Origin: Salicibibacter cibi
Lineage (GTDB): Bacteria > Bacillota > Bacilli > Bacillales > Marinococcaceae
Reading direction: 5' to 3'
NCBI RefSeq assembly: GCF_016495865.1
Contig: NZ_CP054706.1
Location: forward strand, 2,108,001 to 2,172,000
Length of the DNA: 64,000 nt
Shown: positions 18,223 to 27,200 of the stretch, piece after piece
Layout of the letters: each line of letters begins with the position of its first letter
How positions within the stretch are numbered: the stretch's first letter is position 1
The notes under the pieces: generated by a model
The model's database searches: none
The model's input: only the letters and a program-made list of their open reading frames with translations
What the model was told of the DNA's origin: nothing
Position numbers and translations under genes: made by a program

Positions 18223-20262
18223 TTAACGCTTATTTTCTTCATGAACATTCTCCCGCAAATAACATGCAAGCTGCACTTGAAGGACGTCGTGACTGTTATG
18301 AAAAGATATTTGTAAAATTTCTTCAATCTTCTTTAAACGCTGGTACAAAGTGTTCACATGGATATACAGTTCCCTTGCCGTTTGCCCGGCGGATCGATTG
18401 TTGTTCATAAACGTTTCAAGTGTTTCGCTTAAACGTTCCTCTTTTCCTTCTATCGCGTTCAACGGCGCAAAGAAGTCCTGTATAAAGGCATGAAGGTCTT
18501 CTTGTGGTTGATCGATAAAAAGTCGATTGATGCCAATATCCGTATAGCTCATCACACACTCCCATTCGCCTTTTACCTCGAGGTGAGAGAGTGCTTTTTC
18601 TGCTTCTTTATAACTTCTTGGAAGCAATGAGAGTTGATTTGCTTGAGAACCCAGCCCAGCGCGCATTCGCATATTAGTGTTTTCTTGAGTGAATCGCGAT
18701 AAGAAAGCATCGATGTCATCTATTTCCAACCGTGATGCATAGAGAAGGGTGACCACAGTCGTCCCCTTTGTATAGAGAACGGAAAGCTTTTCTTTGAAGT
18801 CATTCATGATGTCAGTGATGAAACGATGGATATAGAGATTGATAAATGACGGATCCATGTCAAATTCAAGTTCAAATTTGAGTATCATCACCGGGCGATG
18901 CTCTTCTATCTTTAACAAACGGGAAGCCTCTTTCAACTCTTTGGTCGTCTCTGCCATTAACAACGTTTGAAACGCTTCTTCAGATGCTTTAAACGAATGA
19001 TCAGTCACGGATTTTTCGCGAATAAATTCCAACGCCAATATAGGAATGCCGAGTTCAAGGGCCATTCGTTGCAGAGATGACAAAGGCTCACGTTTCCGGC
19101 AGATGATGTACCCCAGACATATACCTACGCCGACAATGGGCAATACTTCGTGCACCTCCTCTCGGAAATCTTCAACAATAAAGGGGGTACTTAGCGAGCG
19201 CTTCCGTTCAAAAATAACATTTTGGTGATAAGCAGCAAACGTCGACGCATTCGAGTCAACGGGATCGTCAAATAAGCTTAACAACATAAGCGGGAATCCG
19301 AGCACGTCTTCCAACGTTTCTCTAATCGCCGGCGCTCCCTTCCCTTGAATAGAAAGGCTGACTAATCGTTCATGAATGTCATTTCTTTTCGCGAGGAGAT
19401 GATTTTGTTCTTGTAGCTGATCAAACAATTCGGCATTTTGAAGGGCGATCCCCACTTGATCCGCAAAATTTTGCAATAGATTAAGTTCATGCTTTGTAAA
19501 GGAAGCGTATCGAAATTGGTAAAGAATTAACACGCATCTCGTTATTTGCCGGATTTTCACGGGAACACACAGAACGGACGCCGCTTCACCGAACGGGTAG
19601 GAGCGTTCAAGAATAGAAAGATTATCGTATGACATCGTTGAAGCAGCGAATAAAACGTCACGATGTGTTGGATATAAAGCCGCTTTTTCTTTTTCAAAAA
19701 CGGTGCCAACCATTCCTTCCCCCGGCTTCATACGCATATTTTTCATCGTGCGCGTGTTCACTTCAGCTGAAGTTTTTTGTACTTTAAGACAATCCTCGGT
19801 TTCATCATACATCCACAAAACGCCAATATCCGCTTCGGATATCACTTCCATCGTCGTATCGAGAATTTTTGAAAGCAATGCATCCAAATCCGTCAACGCT
19901 GTAATCGCACCAATGCTCTCATTCAACTTTTGAAGAAGACGTTTTTGTTGCGCTTCAGTGGTATGATGAACAAACAAAGGCAGTTCTATCGCCAATTGTT
20001 CCTCCTCATATTTAGATAACGAAACTACCGACTCTATCCGTAAAATCAAGCGTTTCCCATAAGAATATTGAAAATGATATTCCTTATAATCCCGGAAGCC
20101 CCCGTCTGTATATGCGACATCTCCGGCATTTAATGGGAAAATATCAGGTTGTTCAGGCATGTCCAACGCTTGCTTCGTGATCATCCTTAACCCGCCCCCT
20201 TCAGAATAAGCCCAAAGTTGAAAAGGAGCTGCTTGCAAAACATCTGTTAAAATATCCGACAT
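18223..20262 (-). CDS. PucR/CdaR-type transcriptional regulator with GAF domain
   Basis: Large regulator (679 aa). Residues about 110-290 look like a GAF sensor domain (LNESIGAITALTDLDALLSKIL, then SVLCVPVKIR), and the C-terminus carries the PucR helix-turn-helix (LSETLETFMNNNRSAGQTAR followed by HVNTLYQRLKKIEEIL). Proteins of this plan activate purine, amino-acid or sugar-acid genes. It is divergent from the amidohydrolase operon at 20414, with 151 AT-rich bases between, and is its most likely regulator. Transcription towards the IclR gene has only a weak hairpin behind it. Confidence 0.9.
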   Translation of the reverse strand: MSDILTDVLQAAPFQLWAYSEGGGLRMITKQALDMPEQPDIFPLNAGDVAYTDGGFRDYKEYHFQYSYGKRLILRIESVVSLSKYEEEQLAIELPLFVHHTTEAQQKRLLQKLNESIGAITALTDLDALLSKILDTTMEVISEADIGVLWMYDETEDCLKVQKTSAEVNTRTMKNMRMKPGEGMVGTVFEKEKAALYPTHRDVLFAASTMSYDNLSILERSYPFGEAASVLCVPVKIRQITRCVLILYQFRYASFTKHELNLLQNFADQVGIALQNAELFDQLQEQNHLLAKRNDIHERLVSLSIQGKGAPAIRETLEDVLGFPLMLLSLFDDPVDSNASTFAAYHQNVIFERKRSLSTPFIVEDFREEVHEVLPIVGVGICLGYIICRKREPLSSLQRMALELGIPILALEFIREKSVTDHSFKASEEAFQTLLMAETTKELKEASRLLKIEEHRPVMILKFELEFDMDPSFINLYIHRFITDIMNDFKEKLSVLYTKGTTVVTLLYASRLEIDDIDAFLSRFTQENTNMRMRAGLGSQANQLSLLPRSYKEAEKALSHLEVKGEWECVMSYTDIGINRLFIDQPQEDLHAFIQDFFAPLNAIEGKEERLSETLETFMNNNRSAGQTARELYIHVNTLYQRLKKIEEILQISFHNSHDVLQVQLACYLRENVHEENKR

Positions 20263-20413
20263 TGAAATCTCGCTCCTTATCTCAAAATACAGTGAAACAA
20301 CTGATGTATTTTTTCACATATATTATATATTATTATAGAGATTAATACACTATTTTCACAATAAATTTTGAATTATACTTTATGCAGAGTCCATGTAATG
20401 AAAGGGTGGAAAT

Positions 20414-21865
20414 ATGCAAGCGGATACAAAAAATGTTGTTGAACGCGTTTCGCAAATAATTGAAAGTCAAAAGGACAAATTCACAGCAATTAGTGACCAG
20501 ATTTGGGAATTCGCTGAAGTCAGGTTTGAAGAAGTTGAGTCGTCTGAATGTTTGGCATCCTTCATGGAAGAACAAGATTTCCACGTCGAACGGGGCGTAG
20601 CAGAGATTCCAACTGCCTTTACGGCAACTTCCGGAACATCTGGACCTGTCATCGCGATTTTGGGAGAATTTGATGCTCTCCCCAGCCTCAGTCAAAAGGC
20701 TGGGAAAACATCAAAAGAGCCTCTTAAATCAGAAGCCCCTGGCCATGGATGCGGACATAATTTGCTCGGTGTTGGAGGAATTGCTGCCGCTGTGGCGGTA
20801 CAAACCTATATGCAAGAACAAGGAATGGAAGGAACGATTCGTTATTACGGCTGTCCGGCTGAGGAAAGCGGTTATGGAAAGACGTATATGGTTAAGGCAG
20901 GACTTTTTGAAGATGTGGATGCAGCCTTCTCTTGGCACCCTCATTATATGAACAGGCTATTTAATGGACCGACGCTTGCTGTCGTTCATGCCCATTTTAC
21001 ATTTAAGGGACAAAGCTCTCACGCCGCCGCTTCACCGGAACTTGGGAGAAGTGCCCTTGATGCGGTGGAATTGATGAATGTTGGCGTAAACTATATGCGC
21101 GAACATATGCCGGATGAAGCGCGCGTTCACTATGCCATAACCAATACAGGTGGCATGTCACCAAATGTTGTCCAACCGGAGGCAGAGGTTTCTTATTTTG
21201 TCCGCGCTCCTCAATCTGCACAGGCAAGGGAACTTTTTGAACGAGTGAAAAACATTGCCAAGGGAGCCTCTTTAATGACGGAAACAACAGTGGAACACCG
21301 CATTGAGGGTGCGTGTTCAAACATTGTACCCAATCGTGTCCTGGATCAGTTACTCCACCGAAATATGATTGCTTTAGAAGAAGATAATTTCACCGACGAA
21401 GAAATTCGGACAAGCAAAGCTTTTTATGAAACGCTTTCTGATAACGAAAAACAAATGGCAGCATCGCTTGTTGGTGATCAAAGGGCAGCAGAATTGTCCA
21501 AGCGTCCACTCATTCATGAAGCTGCCCCGTACAGCGAACCGAGAGCATCAAGTAAAGGAACAGGTTCTACAGATGTCGGGGATGTCAGCTGGGTGACTCC
21601 AACCGCACAATTAATGGCGGCAACCGAGGCCTTCGGGACGCCGTTGCATACGTGGCAAGTCGTAGCTCAAGGACAAACTTCTTATGCAAAAAAAGGGATG
21701 CTTTATGCCAGCAAAAGTATAGCAAGCACTGTCATCAATGTATTGCAGACACCCGATGTGCTAAGGGAAGCAAAAGAGGAGTTACATCGGCAAGGTGCGG
21801 GCGCACACCAATATGATTGTTTGTTACCGAAGGAGCAAATGCTTCCGCATATGCTGTGTCAGTAA
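20414..21865 (+). CDS. M20 family amidohydrolase (AbgB-like)
   Basis: Metal-dependent amidohydrolase (483 aa) of the M20D group, closest in plan to AbgB, the aminobenzoyl-glutamate hydrolase subunit. Seen: LGEFDALPSLSQKAG near residue 82 and GHGCGHNLLGVGGIAAA near 112 (metal-binding His), CPAEESGYGKTYM near 155 (metal-binding Glu), FSWHPHYMNR near 185, the dimerisation domain around FKGQSSHAAASPELGR near 205, and STDVGDVSWVTP near 390. ATG follows AAAGGGTGGAAAT. First gene of a plus-strand operon with two membrane proteins and D-serine dehydratase. It probably releases an amino acid from an N-acyl or dipeptide-like substrate. Confidence 0.9.
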   Translation: MQADTKNVVERVSQIIESQKDKFTAISDQIWEFAEVRFEEVESSECLASFMEEQDFHVERGVAEIPTAFTATSGTSGPVIAILGEFDALPSLSQKAGKTSKEPLKSEAPGHGCGHNLLGVGGIAAAVAVQTYMQEQGMEGTIRYYGCPAEESGYGKTYMVKAGLFEDVDAAFSWHPHYMNRLFNGPTLAVVHAHFTFKGQSSHAAASPELGRSALDAVELMNVGVNYMREHMPDEARVHYAITNTGGMSPNVVQPEAEVSYFVRAPQSAQARELFERVKNIAKGASLMTETTVEHRIEGACSNIVPNRVLDQLLHRNMIALEEDNFTDEEIRTSKAFYETLSDNEKQMAASLVGDQRAAELSKRPLIHEAAPYSEPRASSKGTGSTDVGDVSWVTPTAQLMAATEAFGTPLHTWQVVAQGQTSYAKKGMLYASKSIASTVINVLQTPDVLREAKEELHRQGAGAHQYDCLLPKEQMLPHMLCQ

Positions 21866-21877
21866 ATTGTATTCGTT

Positions 21878-21902
21878 AGGGGTCACGCTATCGTTGACCC
21901 CT
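21878..21902 (+). terminator. hairpin between amidohydrolase and DUF3100 genes
   Basis: AGGGGTCA, a nine-base loop, and TGACCCCT form an eight-pair stem 13 bases after the amidohydrolase stop, followed by a T-rich but interrupted run. It may be a partial terminator or an RNA-processing point that lowers expression of the membrane genes. Confidence 0.5.
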
Positions 21903-21936
21903 TACTGATTTTATTTCTAATTAAGGGGGGAAAAAG

Positions 21937-22761
21937 ATGACGAGAAATCAAGAGCCATTGAAATTTTGGAAAGATTGGCGTTTGTATTTTCTTATTTTAT
22001 GTATCGTTCTTGTTGCAGAGTTAGTCGGGCCCATTCATTTTTCCGTTGGACCGGGTGTCATCTCACTATTACCGTTGCTCATTGCATTTGCGATCGGTTT
22101 TGCTCTATATTTCACACCGGTTATAAAAGAAAAGCAATCCAAAAACTCACAACCGCTTGTTACGTTGTCCATTGGTCTACTCGTTGCCAAAATAGGAGGA
22201 ACGATCGGACCGGCAATCGATACAATTATGGAGGTAGGTCCGGCGTTATTGCTCCAGGAAATTGGAAATTTAGGGACAATTCTCTTAGCAATACCAATTG
22301 CTGTATTAATCGGCGTAAAGCGAGAAGCCATTGGTATGGCTCCGGGTATAGGCCGGGAAGGTTCTGTGGCCATTATAACAGAAAAATACGGTTTCGATTC
22401 ACCGGAGACACGCGGCGTTATGAGTATGTATGTGTTTGGCACCATATTTGGTGCAGTATTCTTTGGGATCTTCGCAAGTTTCTTAGCAGCATTTACACCT
22501 TTTCATCCGTTAGCACTGGCCATGGCTTCAGGGGTTGGCAGCACGAGTATGATGGCTGCGGCAAGCGGTTCTCTAGTCACTGCATTTCCCGCTTTCGAAA
22601 ATGACATTGTTGCACTTGCAGGTGCCAGTAATCTTTTGACGATGATCACCGGCATATTTGTATTCACGTTTATCGCCCTCCCGTTAACGATTAAACTTTA
22701 CCAGTTGTTTACGAAACGAAAATCTCCAAATGCCAATTCAAAAATGGATGCGGGGGAATAA
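21937..22761 (+). CDS. DUF3100-type membrane protein
   Basis: Polytopic membrane protein (274 aa, about eight segments) that I recognise as DUF3100-like, a family of unknown biochemical role often found next to M20 amidohydrolases. Seen: IGLLVAKIGGTIGP near residue 80, the loop KREAIGMAPGIGREGSVAI near 128, and GVGSTSMMAAASG near 200, which looks like a transport core. Ribosome site GGGGGG. Three bases separate its stop from the next small membrane gene. The pair is a candidate uptake system for the substrate of the amidohydrolase (inference from context). Confidence 0.75.
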   Translation: MTRNQEPLKFWKDWRLYFLILCIVLVAELVGPIHFSVGPGVISLLPLLIAFAIGFALYFTPVIKEKQSKNSQPLVTLSIGLLVAKIGGTIGPAIDTIMEVGPALLLQEIGNLGTILLAIPIAVLIGVKREAIGMAPGIGREGSVAIITEKYGFDSPETRGVMSMYVFGTIFGAVFFGIFASFLAAFTPFHPLALAMASGVGSTSMMAAASGSLVTAFPAFENDIVALAGASNLLTMITGIFVFTFIALPLTIKLYQLFTKRKSPNANSKMDAGE

Positions 22762-22764
22762 GAA

Positions 22765-23217
22765 ATGCTAAGAAATATACAAGAGTGGTCCGTCGTTTTA
22801 TTAATTGTGGGGGCTATTGTTATCCTTGGAAACTGGATGGGATTTGGCGTCATGCCATTTGAAGCTATTCCAGGAATGCTTATTCTCGTGCTTATTTGTT
22901 TAATTGGTTTATTTATCGGAAAAATTCTGCCGTTTAACCTCCCCAGCATGATCTATATAGCGATCTTAGGCGTTCTGGTCTCCTTGCCAGTTACACCAGG
23001 ATCCGAATACATTGTCCAGGCAACGGATCAAATCGATATGCTCGCGATTACAACACCGGTATTGGCTTTTGCCGGCATTGCTATCGGTCGACGTTGGGCT
23101 GATTTTCGAAAATTGGGATGGAGAGTTATCGTGGTCGGATTTTGTGTTTTATCCGGGACTTTTCTTGGCTCCGCAATTATTGCTGAAATTGTTCTACGAA
23201 TACAAGGAATCGTATAA
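22765..23217 (+). CDS. small membrane protein, partner of the DUF3100 protein
   Basis: Hydrophobic protein (150 aa) with four or five membrane segments and the short loop GRRWADFRKLGWR near residue 108. I do not recognise a named family. It starts three bases after the DUF3100 stop with a GGGGGAATAAGAA ribosome site, so the two are almost surely made together as a two-part membrane system. Next gene is D-serine dehydratase, 46 bases on. Confidence 0.8.
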   Translation: MLRNIQEWSVVLLIVGAIVILGNWMGFGVMPFEAIPGMLILVLICLIGLFIGKILPFNLPSMIYIAILGVLVSLPVTPGSEYIVQATDQIDMLAITTPVLAFAGIAIGRRWADFRKLGWRVIVVGFCVLSGTFLGSAIIAEIVLRIQGIV

Positions 23218-23263
23218 GGTCTGTCGAGATCACCATTGTTAATTAATGGAGGGAGGAAGCCTA

Positions 23264-24628
23264 ATGATAGGGAACAGCGGTCTAGGAAAAACCTGGTCAG
23301 AATGGACACAGTCGTTTCCGCTTTTGGAAGACATTATGGAAATGAAGCCGGTATTTTGGCAAAACCCTTCAAGAACAGATGCGACGGGGCTTCCTGTGAG
23401 CGAAGATGATATCGAAGAAGCAAAAACTCTATGGAGACGTTTTGCCCCATTTATAAAAGAATTATTTCCGGAAACAAAAGCAAGTGATGGAATCGTCGAG
23501 TCACCGCTCCGGTCGATCCCGAAGATGCAACAAGCGTTGGAACGTCATTACCATGCCCGTATAAGGGGCCGCCTGTATTTAAAATGCGACAATGAACTGC
23601 CGATTGCAGGTTCCATCAAAGCTCGCGGCGGCGTTTATGAAGTGTTAAAATATGCGGAAACGTTGGCGATTGAGCAACAACTCATAACAAAAGAAAAGAA
23701 TTACGAACAATTTGCATCGCCCAAGTTTAAGCATTTTTTCAAGCAGTATTCCATCGGCGTCGCCTCCACCGGTAATTTAGGGCTAAGCATCGGGATTATA
23801 AGTGCCGCGCTCGGATTCAACGTAACCGTTCACATGTCAGCAGATGCTAAGGAATGGAAAAAGGAATTGCTTCGAGAAAAAGGTGCTACCGTTCGGGAAT
23901 ACAACGCTGATTTCAGCCGGGCGATCGCTAGAGGACGAGAACTATCCAGTTATGAACCGAATAGCTATTTTATAGACGATGAAAACTCTCGCGATTTATT
24001 TTTAGGCTATAGCGTAGCCGCTTTACGATTGAAAGATCAGCTTGAATCACAAGGTATTTATGTCGATGCGGACAACCCTTTATTTGTCTATTTGCCTTGT
24101 GGCGTCGGCGGATCTCCCGGCGGGATTACATTTGGTTTGAAAAGTATCTTTGGGCCTCATGCCCACTGTTTTTTCGTGGAACCTACCCATTCACCCTCGG
24201 TTTTAATCGGGCTTCTGACAGGCCAAAAGGAAAAAGTCAGCGTCCGGGACTTTGGCCTCGACAATTTAACCGAAGCTGACGGGCTCGCCGTTGGAAGACC
24301 ATCAAGCTTTGCCACTGAAATTAGCGAAAAACTTGTAAGTGGTAATTATACCATTCATGACAACGAGTTGTTCAAACTTCTTACATTGTTAATGGATACA
24401 GAAGAAATAAAAGTCGAGCCTTCAGCTGCTTCCGGTTTACAAGGACCTATTCTTTTAAACAGGTGTCCCAGTTACATCGACAAACACCATTTATCTTCAA
24501 AGATGCATCAAGCAACACACATCGCATGGTCCACAGGCGGATCGCTCGTTCCCGACGAAGAGATGAGAATGTTTTATGAAAAGGGGAAAACACTAATGAG
24601 CGGGAATCGAGTAGGAGACAGTGACTAA
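23264..24628 (+). CDS. dsdA: D-serine ammonia-lyase (D-serine dehydratase)
   Basis: PLP enzyme (454 aa) converting D-serine to pyruvate and ammonia. The cofactor lysine is Lys119 in GSIKARGG, close to the DsdA position; also seen are ASTGNLGLSIG near 170, CGVGGSPGGI near 280 (phosphate loop), EADGLAVGRPS near 340 and STGGSLVPDEEM near 425. ATG 23264 lies seven bases after GGAGG; the ATG at 23246 overlaps that site and was not used. The last seven residues (NRVGDSD) and the stop are encoded by the antisense of a group II intron 3' end, so the natural C-terminus has been replaced. The enzymatic core is intact. Confidence 0.93.
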   Translation: MIGNSGLGKTWSEWTQSFPLLEDIMEMKPVFWQNPSRTDATGLPVSEDDIEEAKTLWRRFAPFIKELFPETKASDGIVESPLRSIPKMQQALERHYHARIRGRLYLKCDNELPIAGSIKARGGVYEVLKYAETLAIEQQLITKEKNYEQFASPKFKHFFKQYSIGVASTGNLGLSIGIISAALGFNVTVHMSADAKEWKKELLREKGATVREYNADFSRAIARGRELSSYEPNSYFIDDENSRDLFLGYSVAALRLKDQLESQGIYVDADNPLFVYLPCGVGGSPGGITFGLKSIFGPHAHCFFVEPTHSPSVLIGLLTGQKEKVSVRDFGLDNLTEADGLAVGRPSSFATEISEKLVSGNYTIHDNELFKLLTLLMDTEEIKVEPSAASGLQGPILLNRCPSYIDKHHLSSKMHQATHIAWSTGGSLVPDEEMRMFYEKGKTLMSGNRVGDSD

Positions 24629-25387
24629 CTGCCGTCCTCACATACCACCGTACTGTCTAACAATTGATTGGTGAGCATGCTTTAAAACGTTTATTTATGC
24701 AATTTTGCTCGAATAAACGTCACGCATCGTAAATTTTGAAGGAGCTCGGTCTCTGAAGAGGCGTACGAGCTCCTTTACTCCCTTTATACGGCTTTATATG
24801 CCGCATTACGGTTGTTCCGGCTAACCACCTTGTTTATAAGGTAAGGCACATCATCTCGTTCATCCGTTTCGCCGCGGGGAATACTGCACACTTCCACCTT
24901 ACCTTCGGATTCCAACCTATTCTCTTGTGGATAGCCGTCTGTAGACGTTGTCTGTGGTTTCTGCATTCCTCACACCTCCACGGTTCCCAAGATTACGATT
25001 GTTCAGCCCTTCATCCTCTCCGGACTACTATAGCTTCTGCTGACTTCTTACAATTCATCAAGCCATCGCTGCCCCAATTGTTCCTCTGGGAATGACCCTC
25101 TCTTGTCGGGAACCCTTGTAAGACCTCCCCAGGTAAGAGCTATAACCTTCCTCCCATGTCACTGCTGTATTTACTGTATGGAACTCGGGCAGTATCGGAC
25201 TTCGTTTTGAGCGACAAACTCATTCATTCCAATTCAGCCTACGATACAGTTCGTCAGTTCGGGGATTTTGCCTCCGGCTCCTTCAGATTCCATCTCGCGA
25301 TGGACACCCTTGCCATCGGCTAACAGTTCCTACTGCCAAGCCTGTAGTGGACTTTCACCACCAAGTTATAGCTCATGCCGGGCGCAC
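24606..25387 (-). mobile_element. ltrA: group II intron remnant, reverse transcriptase mostly deleted
   Basis: On the minus strand the left boundary is GTGCGCCCGGCATGAGC at 25387 (GUGYG-type 5' end), followed by 420 bases of domain I-like RNA. A reading frame then starts at 24966 (MQKPQTTSTDGYPQENR), reaches the reverse-transcriptase entry motif LINKVVSRNNRNAAYKAV and stops at 24784, 60 residues in. Sequence resumes at about 24665 with the 3' strand of domain V (GTACGGTGG), a domain VI hairpin and the 3' end CTACTCGAT. Nearly all of the protein and half of domain V are lost, so it cannot splice or move. Class not determined. Confidence 0.85.
24743..24778. terminator. palindrome inside the intron remnant
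   Basis: AAGGAGCTCG and CGAGCTCCTT form a ten-pair stem with a 16-base loop, in the deleted part of the intron between the truncated reverse transcriptase and domain V. It could end transcription from dsdA or be the scar of a second insertion. No strong T-run follows. Confidence 0.4.
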
Positions 25388-25650
25388 CACTAAGAAGCCG
25401 GGATCTTGTATCCCAGCTTCTTTATTAATCCAGCACTTAGCCTCATTTCCTGTGGCTCTGAACGCATGACCCAAAGCGATTGTACCACCGTTTCGATTAA
25501 CATCTACATCAGGCAAGCCCAGTTCACGTATAACCGCCAATGAATCGGAGACGAGCGTCTCATAAGCTCCCACACACCGATGTCTTCTATTTGCTTACTT
25601 TTTCTCTTCACAAGTGCTTTCACCACTGGAGTTCCCCTTAGCTTTTTGAA
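25388..25650 (-). pseudogene. thiolase C-terminal remnant
   Basis: A minus-strand frame reads SDSLAVIRELGLPDVDVNRN and then GGTIALGHAFRATGNE, the C-terminal thiolase region with the active-site His. About 60 bases upstream another frame gives VKRKSKQIEDIGVWEL, the preceding conserved segment, so at least one frameshift separates them. The NEAFA motif is disrupted and nothing of the N-terminal three quarters remains. A stem-loop (25392-25422, AAGAAGC...GCTTCTT) lies at its end and the group II intron begins a few bases further. Confidence 0.75.
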
Positions 25651-25679
25651 TGTTGGTTATACAACTTAAAATAGATGAA

Positions 25680-25860
25680 ATTCACTGTAACTGCTTACAA
25701 AAGTTTATTTAAAAACCTATTGATATGTGCAACACTTAAAATATTTCTGTCATCTAAAGCTTCCATTTTGATAAAAGGTCGATCAAACTGCGAAGCAAAA
25801 TCGACATTATGATCCACTCGATATTTTCAGTTCGTTCATACAACAAATGCTCTGTCATTA
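25680..25860 (-). pseudogene. possible enoyl-CoA hydratase start remnant
   Basis: After a GGGAGGAAATTATA ribosome site, an ATG at 25858 reads MTEHLLYERTENIEWIIM, which looks like the first residues of a crotonase-family protein, then loses similarity and soon stops. No other hydratase motif could be found. The rest of 25650-25949 shows nothing else that I can interpret. Treat as tentative. Confidence 0.35.
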
Positions 25861-25949
25861 TAATTTCCTCCCGGCCAAATTCGACATTTTCATGTTAGAG
25901 AAGTATCAAACAGGTTGCAAACGATACACCTCCAACAATGAAAAGTCTT

Positions 25950-27200
25950 TCACCCTGACTGCGCTATCTCCTTAGGCTTATAATTCTGTCTTTCTTTTAA
26001 TGTATTGCTTATACACAAGGAAACAATACTCGCGGCTATTAATAGAATGCCTGTGACTCCAAAAGACACCAAATGTGTGCCATAGGTTTCATATCCCCAA
26101 CCCCCGAGCCAGGAACTTAACATCGCTCCAATTTGGTGGCCGAAGTATGTCCATCCATATAATAATCCGACGAGCCGCACCCCGTAGACATCCGACAATA
26201 TCGCGGAAGATAGGGCAATGCTCCCTGCCCATACGATACCAGCTATGGCGGCTACCATATATAGCTGCCAAGTAACTGTCACGACGACTAGTGCCACCAT
26301 CCCTAAACCTCTCACAAAATAAATTAATGCGAGCAGATGCTTGCGTTGCAACCTGTCTGAAAGAACCCCCATAAACAAAGTACTCGGAATAGCTACTATA
26401 CCGATTAAACCGATTGCAAAGGATGCGGTGATCGGTTCGAAACCATGATCCCGGAGCATCGGCACACCATGGGTACCCAACAGATTCATGCTAAACCCGC
26501 ATGCAAACAGACCAAATGCGATCAACCAAAAAGGGGGCGTGGCCATTGCTTTTTTCCATGTCAAGGTAGTGTCTGGATCCTGTCGAGCATTTGATGAAGA
26601 TGCTGATTGCAAAGCGCTTTCCGGCGGATGGTCTCGAATAATGAATATGGTCGTAGGAATGATGATGATGAGAAAAGCAACGGCGAAAATCAAGATTGTT
26701 GCTTGCCACCCAAACACCTCAATTAAAAATGAGAACACCGGAGTCATGATGGCGATTCCAGCCATGGAACCCGTCGACAAGTAAAATAACGCCCTGCCTC
26801 TAAGCTGAGTAAACCAACGACTAATGACCGGTGTCAGCGCAACCGGACTCGTAAAAGCAAGCCCAAACGATAAAAAGACACCGAAGGCCATGAAAAAGTT
26901 TAACGGATGTTGCGCCAAAACTGTCCATACACAGGAAATGGTTACGATTATAATTCCTAAGATGAGCACCATATTTGTGCTATATTTTTCTACCAAATAA
27001 CCCGCGATCGGCATCCCAATGCCATACACGATCATCCCTACAGCGATGATCGTTGACAACTCGGTACGGGAGAAATTTAAATCTTCCATAATAGGCAGGA
27101 CGAAAGGGCCGACGCCCATCCGCATGCCTACCGTCAACAACGTAATGATGGCAGCCGCCCCGACAATATTCCAGCCAAAATACCATTTAGGAACGATCAT
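25950..27200 (-). CDS. MFS transporter, oxalate/formate antiporter-like
   Basis: Major facilitator permease (416 aa, 12 membrane segments) of the OFA/monocarboxylate type. Seen: YGIGMPIAGYLVEKYSTNMV near residue 55 (the conserved loop 2-3 motif in variant form) and FMGVLSDRLQRKHLLAL near 265 (the second loop motif). ATG 27200 overlaps the end of the upstream acyl-CoA dehydrogenase by 14 bases and stands just after AAGGAGGTG; a longer start at 27233 lies upstream of that site. Probably moves a carboxylate linked to the upstream enzyme. A remnant of a paralogue is at 4029-4140. Confidence 0.9.
   Translation of the reverse strand: MIVPKWYFGWNIVGAAAIITLLTVGMRMGVGPFVLPIMEDLNFSRTELSTIIAVGMIVYGIGMPIAGYLVEKYSTNMVLILGIIIVTISCVWTVLAQHPLNFFMAFGVFLSFGLAFTSPVALTPVISRWFTQLRGRALFYLSTGSMAGIAIMTPVFSFLIEVFGWQATILIFAVAFLIIIIPTTIFIIRDHPPESALQSASSSNARQDPDTTLTWKKAMATPPFWLIAFGLFACGFSMNLLGTHGVPMLRDHGFEPITASFAIGLIGIVAIPSTLFMGVLSDRLQRKHLLALIYFVRGLGMVALVVVTVTWQLYMVAAIAGIVWAGSIALSSAILSDVYGVRLVGLLYGWTYFGHQIGAMLSSWLGGWGYETYGTHLVSFGVTGILLIAASIVSLCISNTLKERQNYKPKEIAQSG

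Noticed and set aside
24640..25390. A non-coding RNA or T-box leader
   Set aside because: Strong structure-like sequence is present, but both boundaries and the start of the encoded reverse transcriptase identify it as a group II intron remnant.
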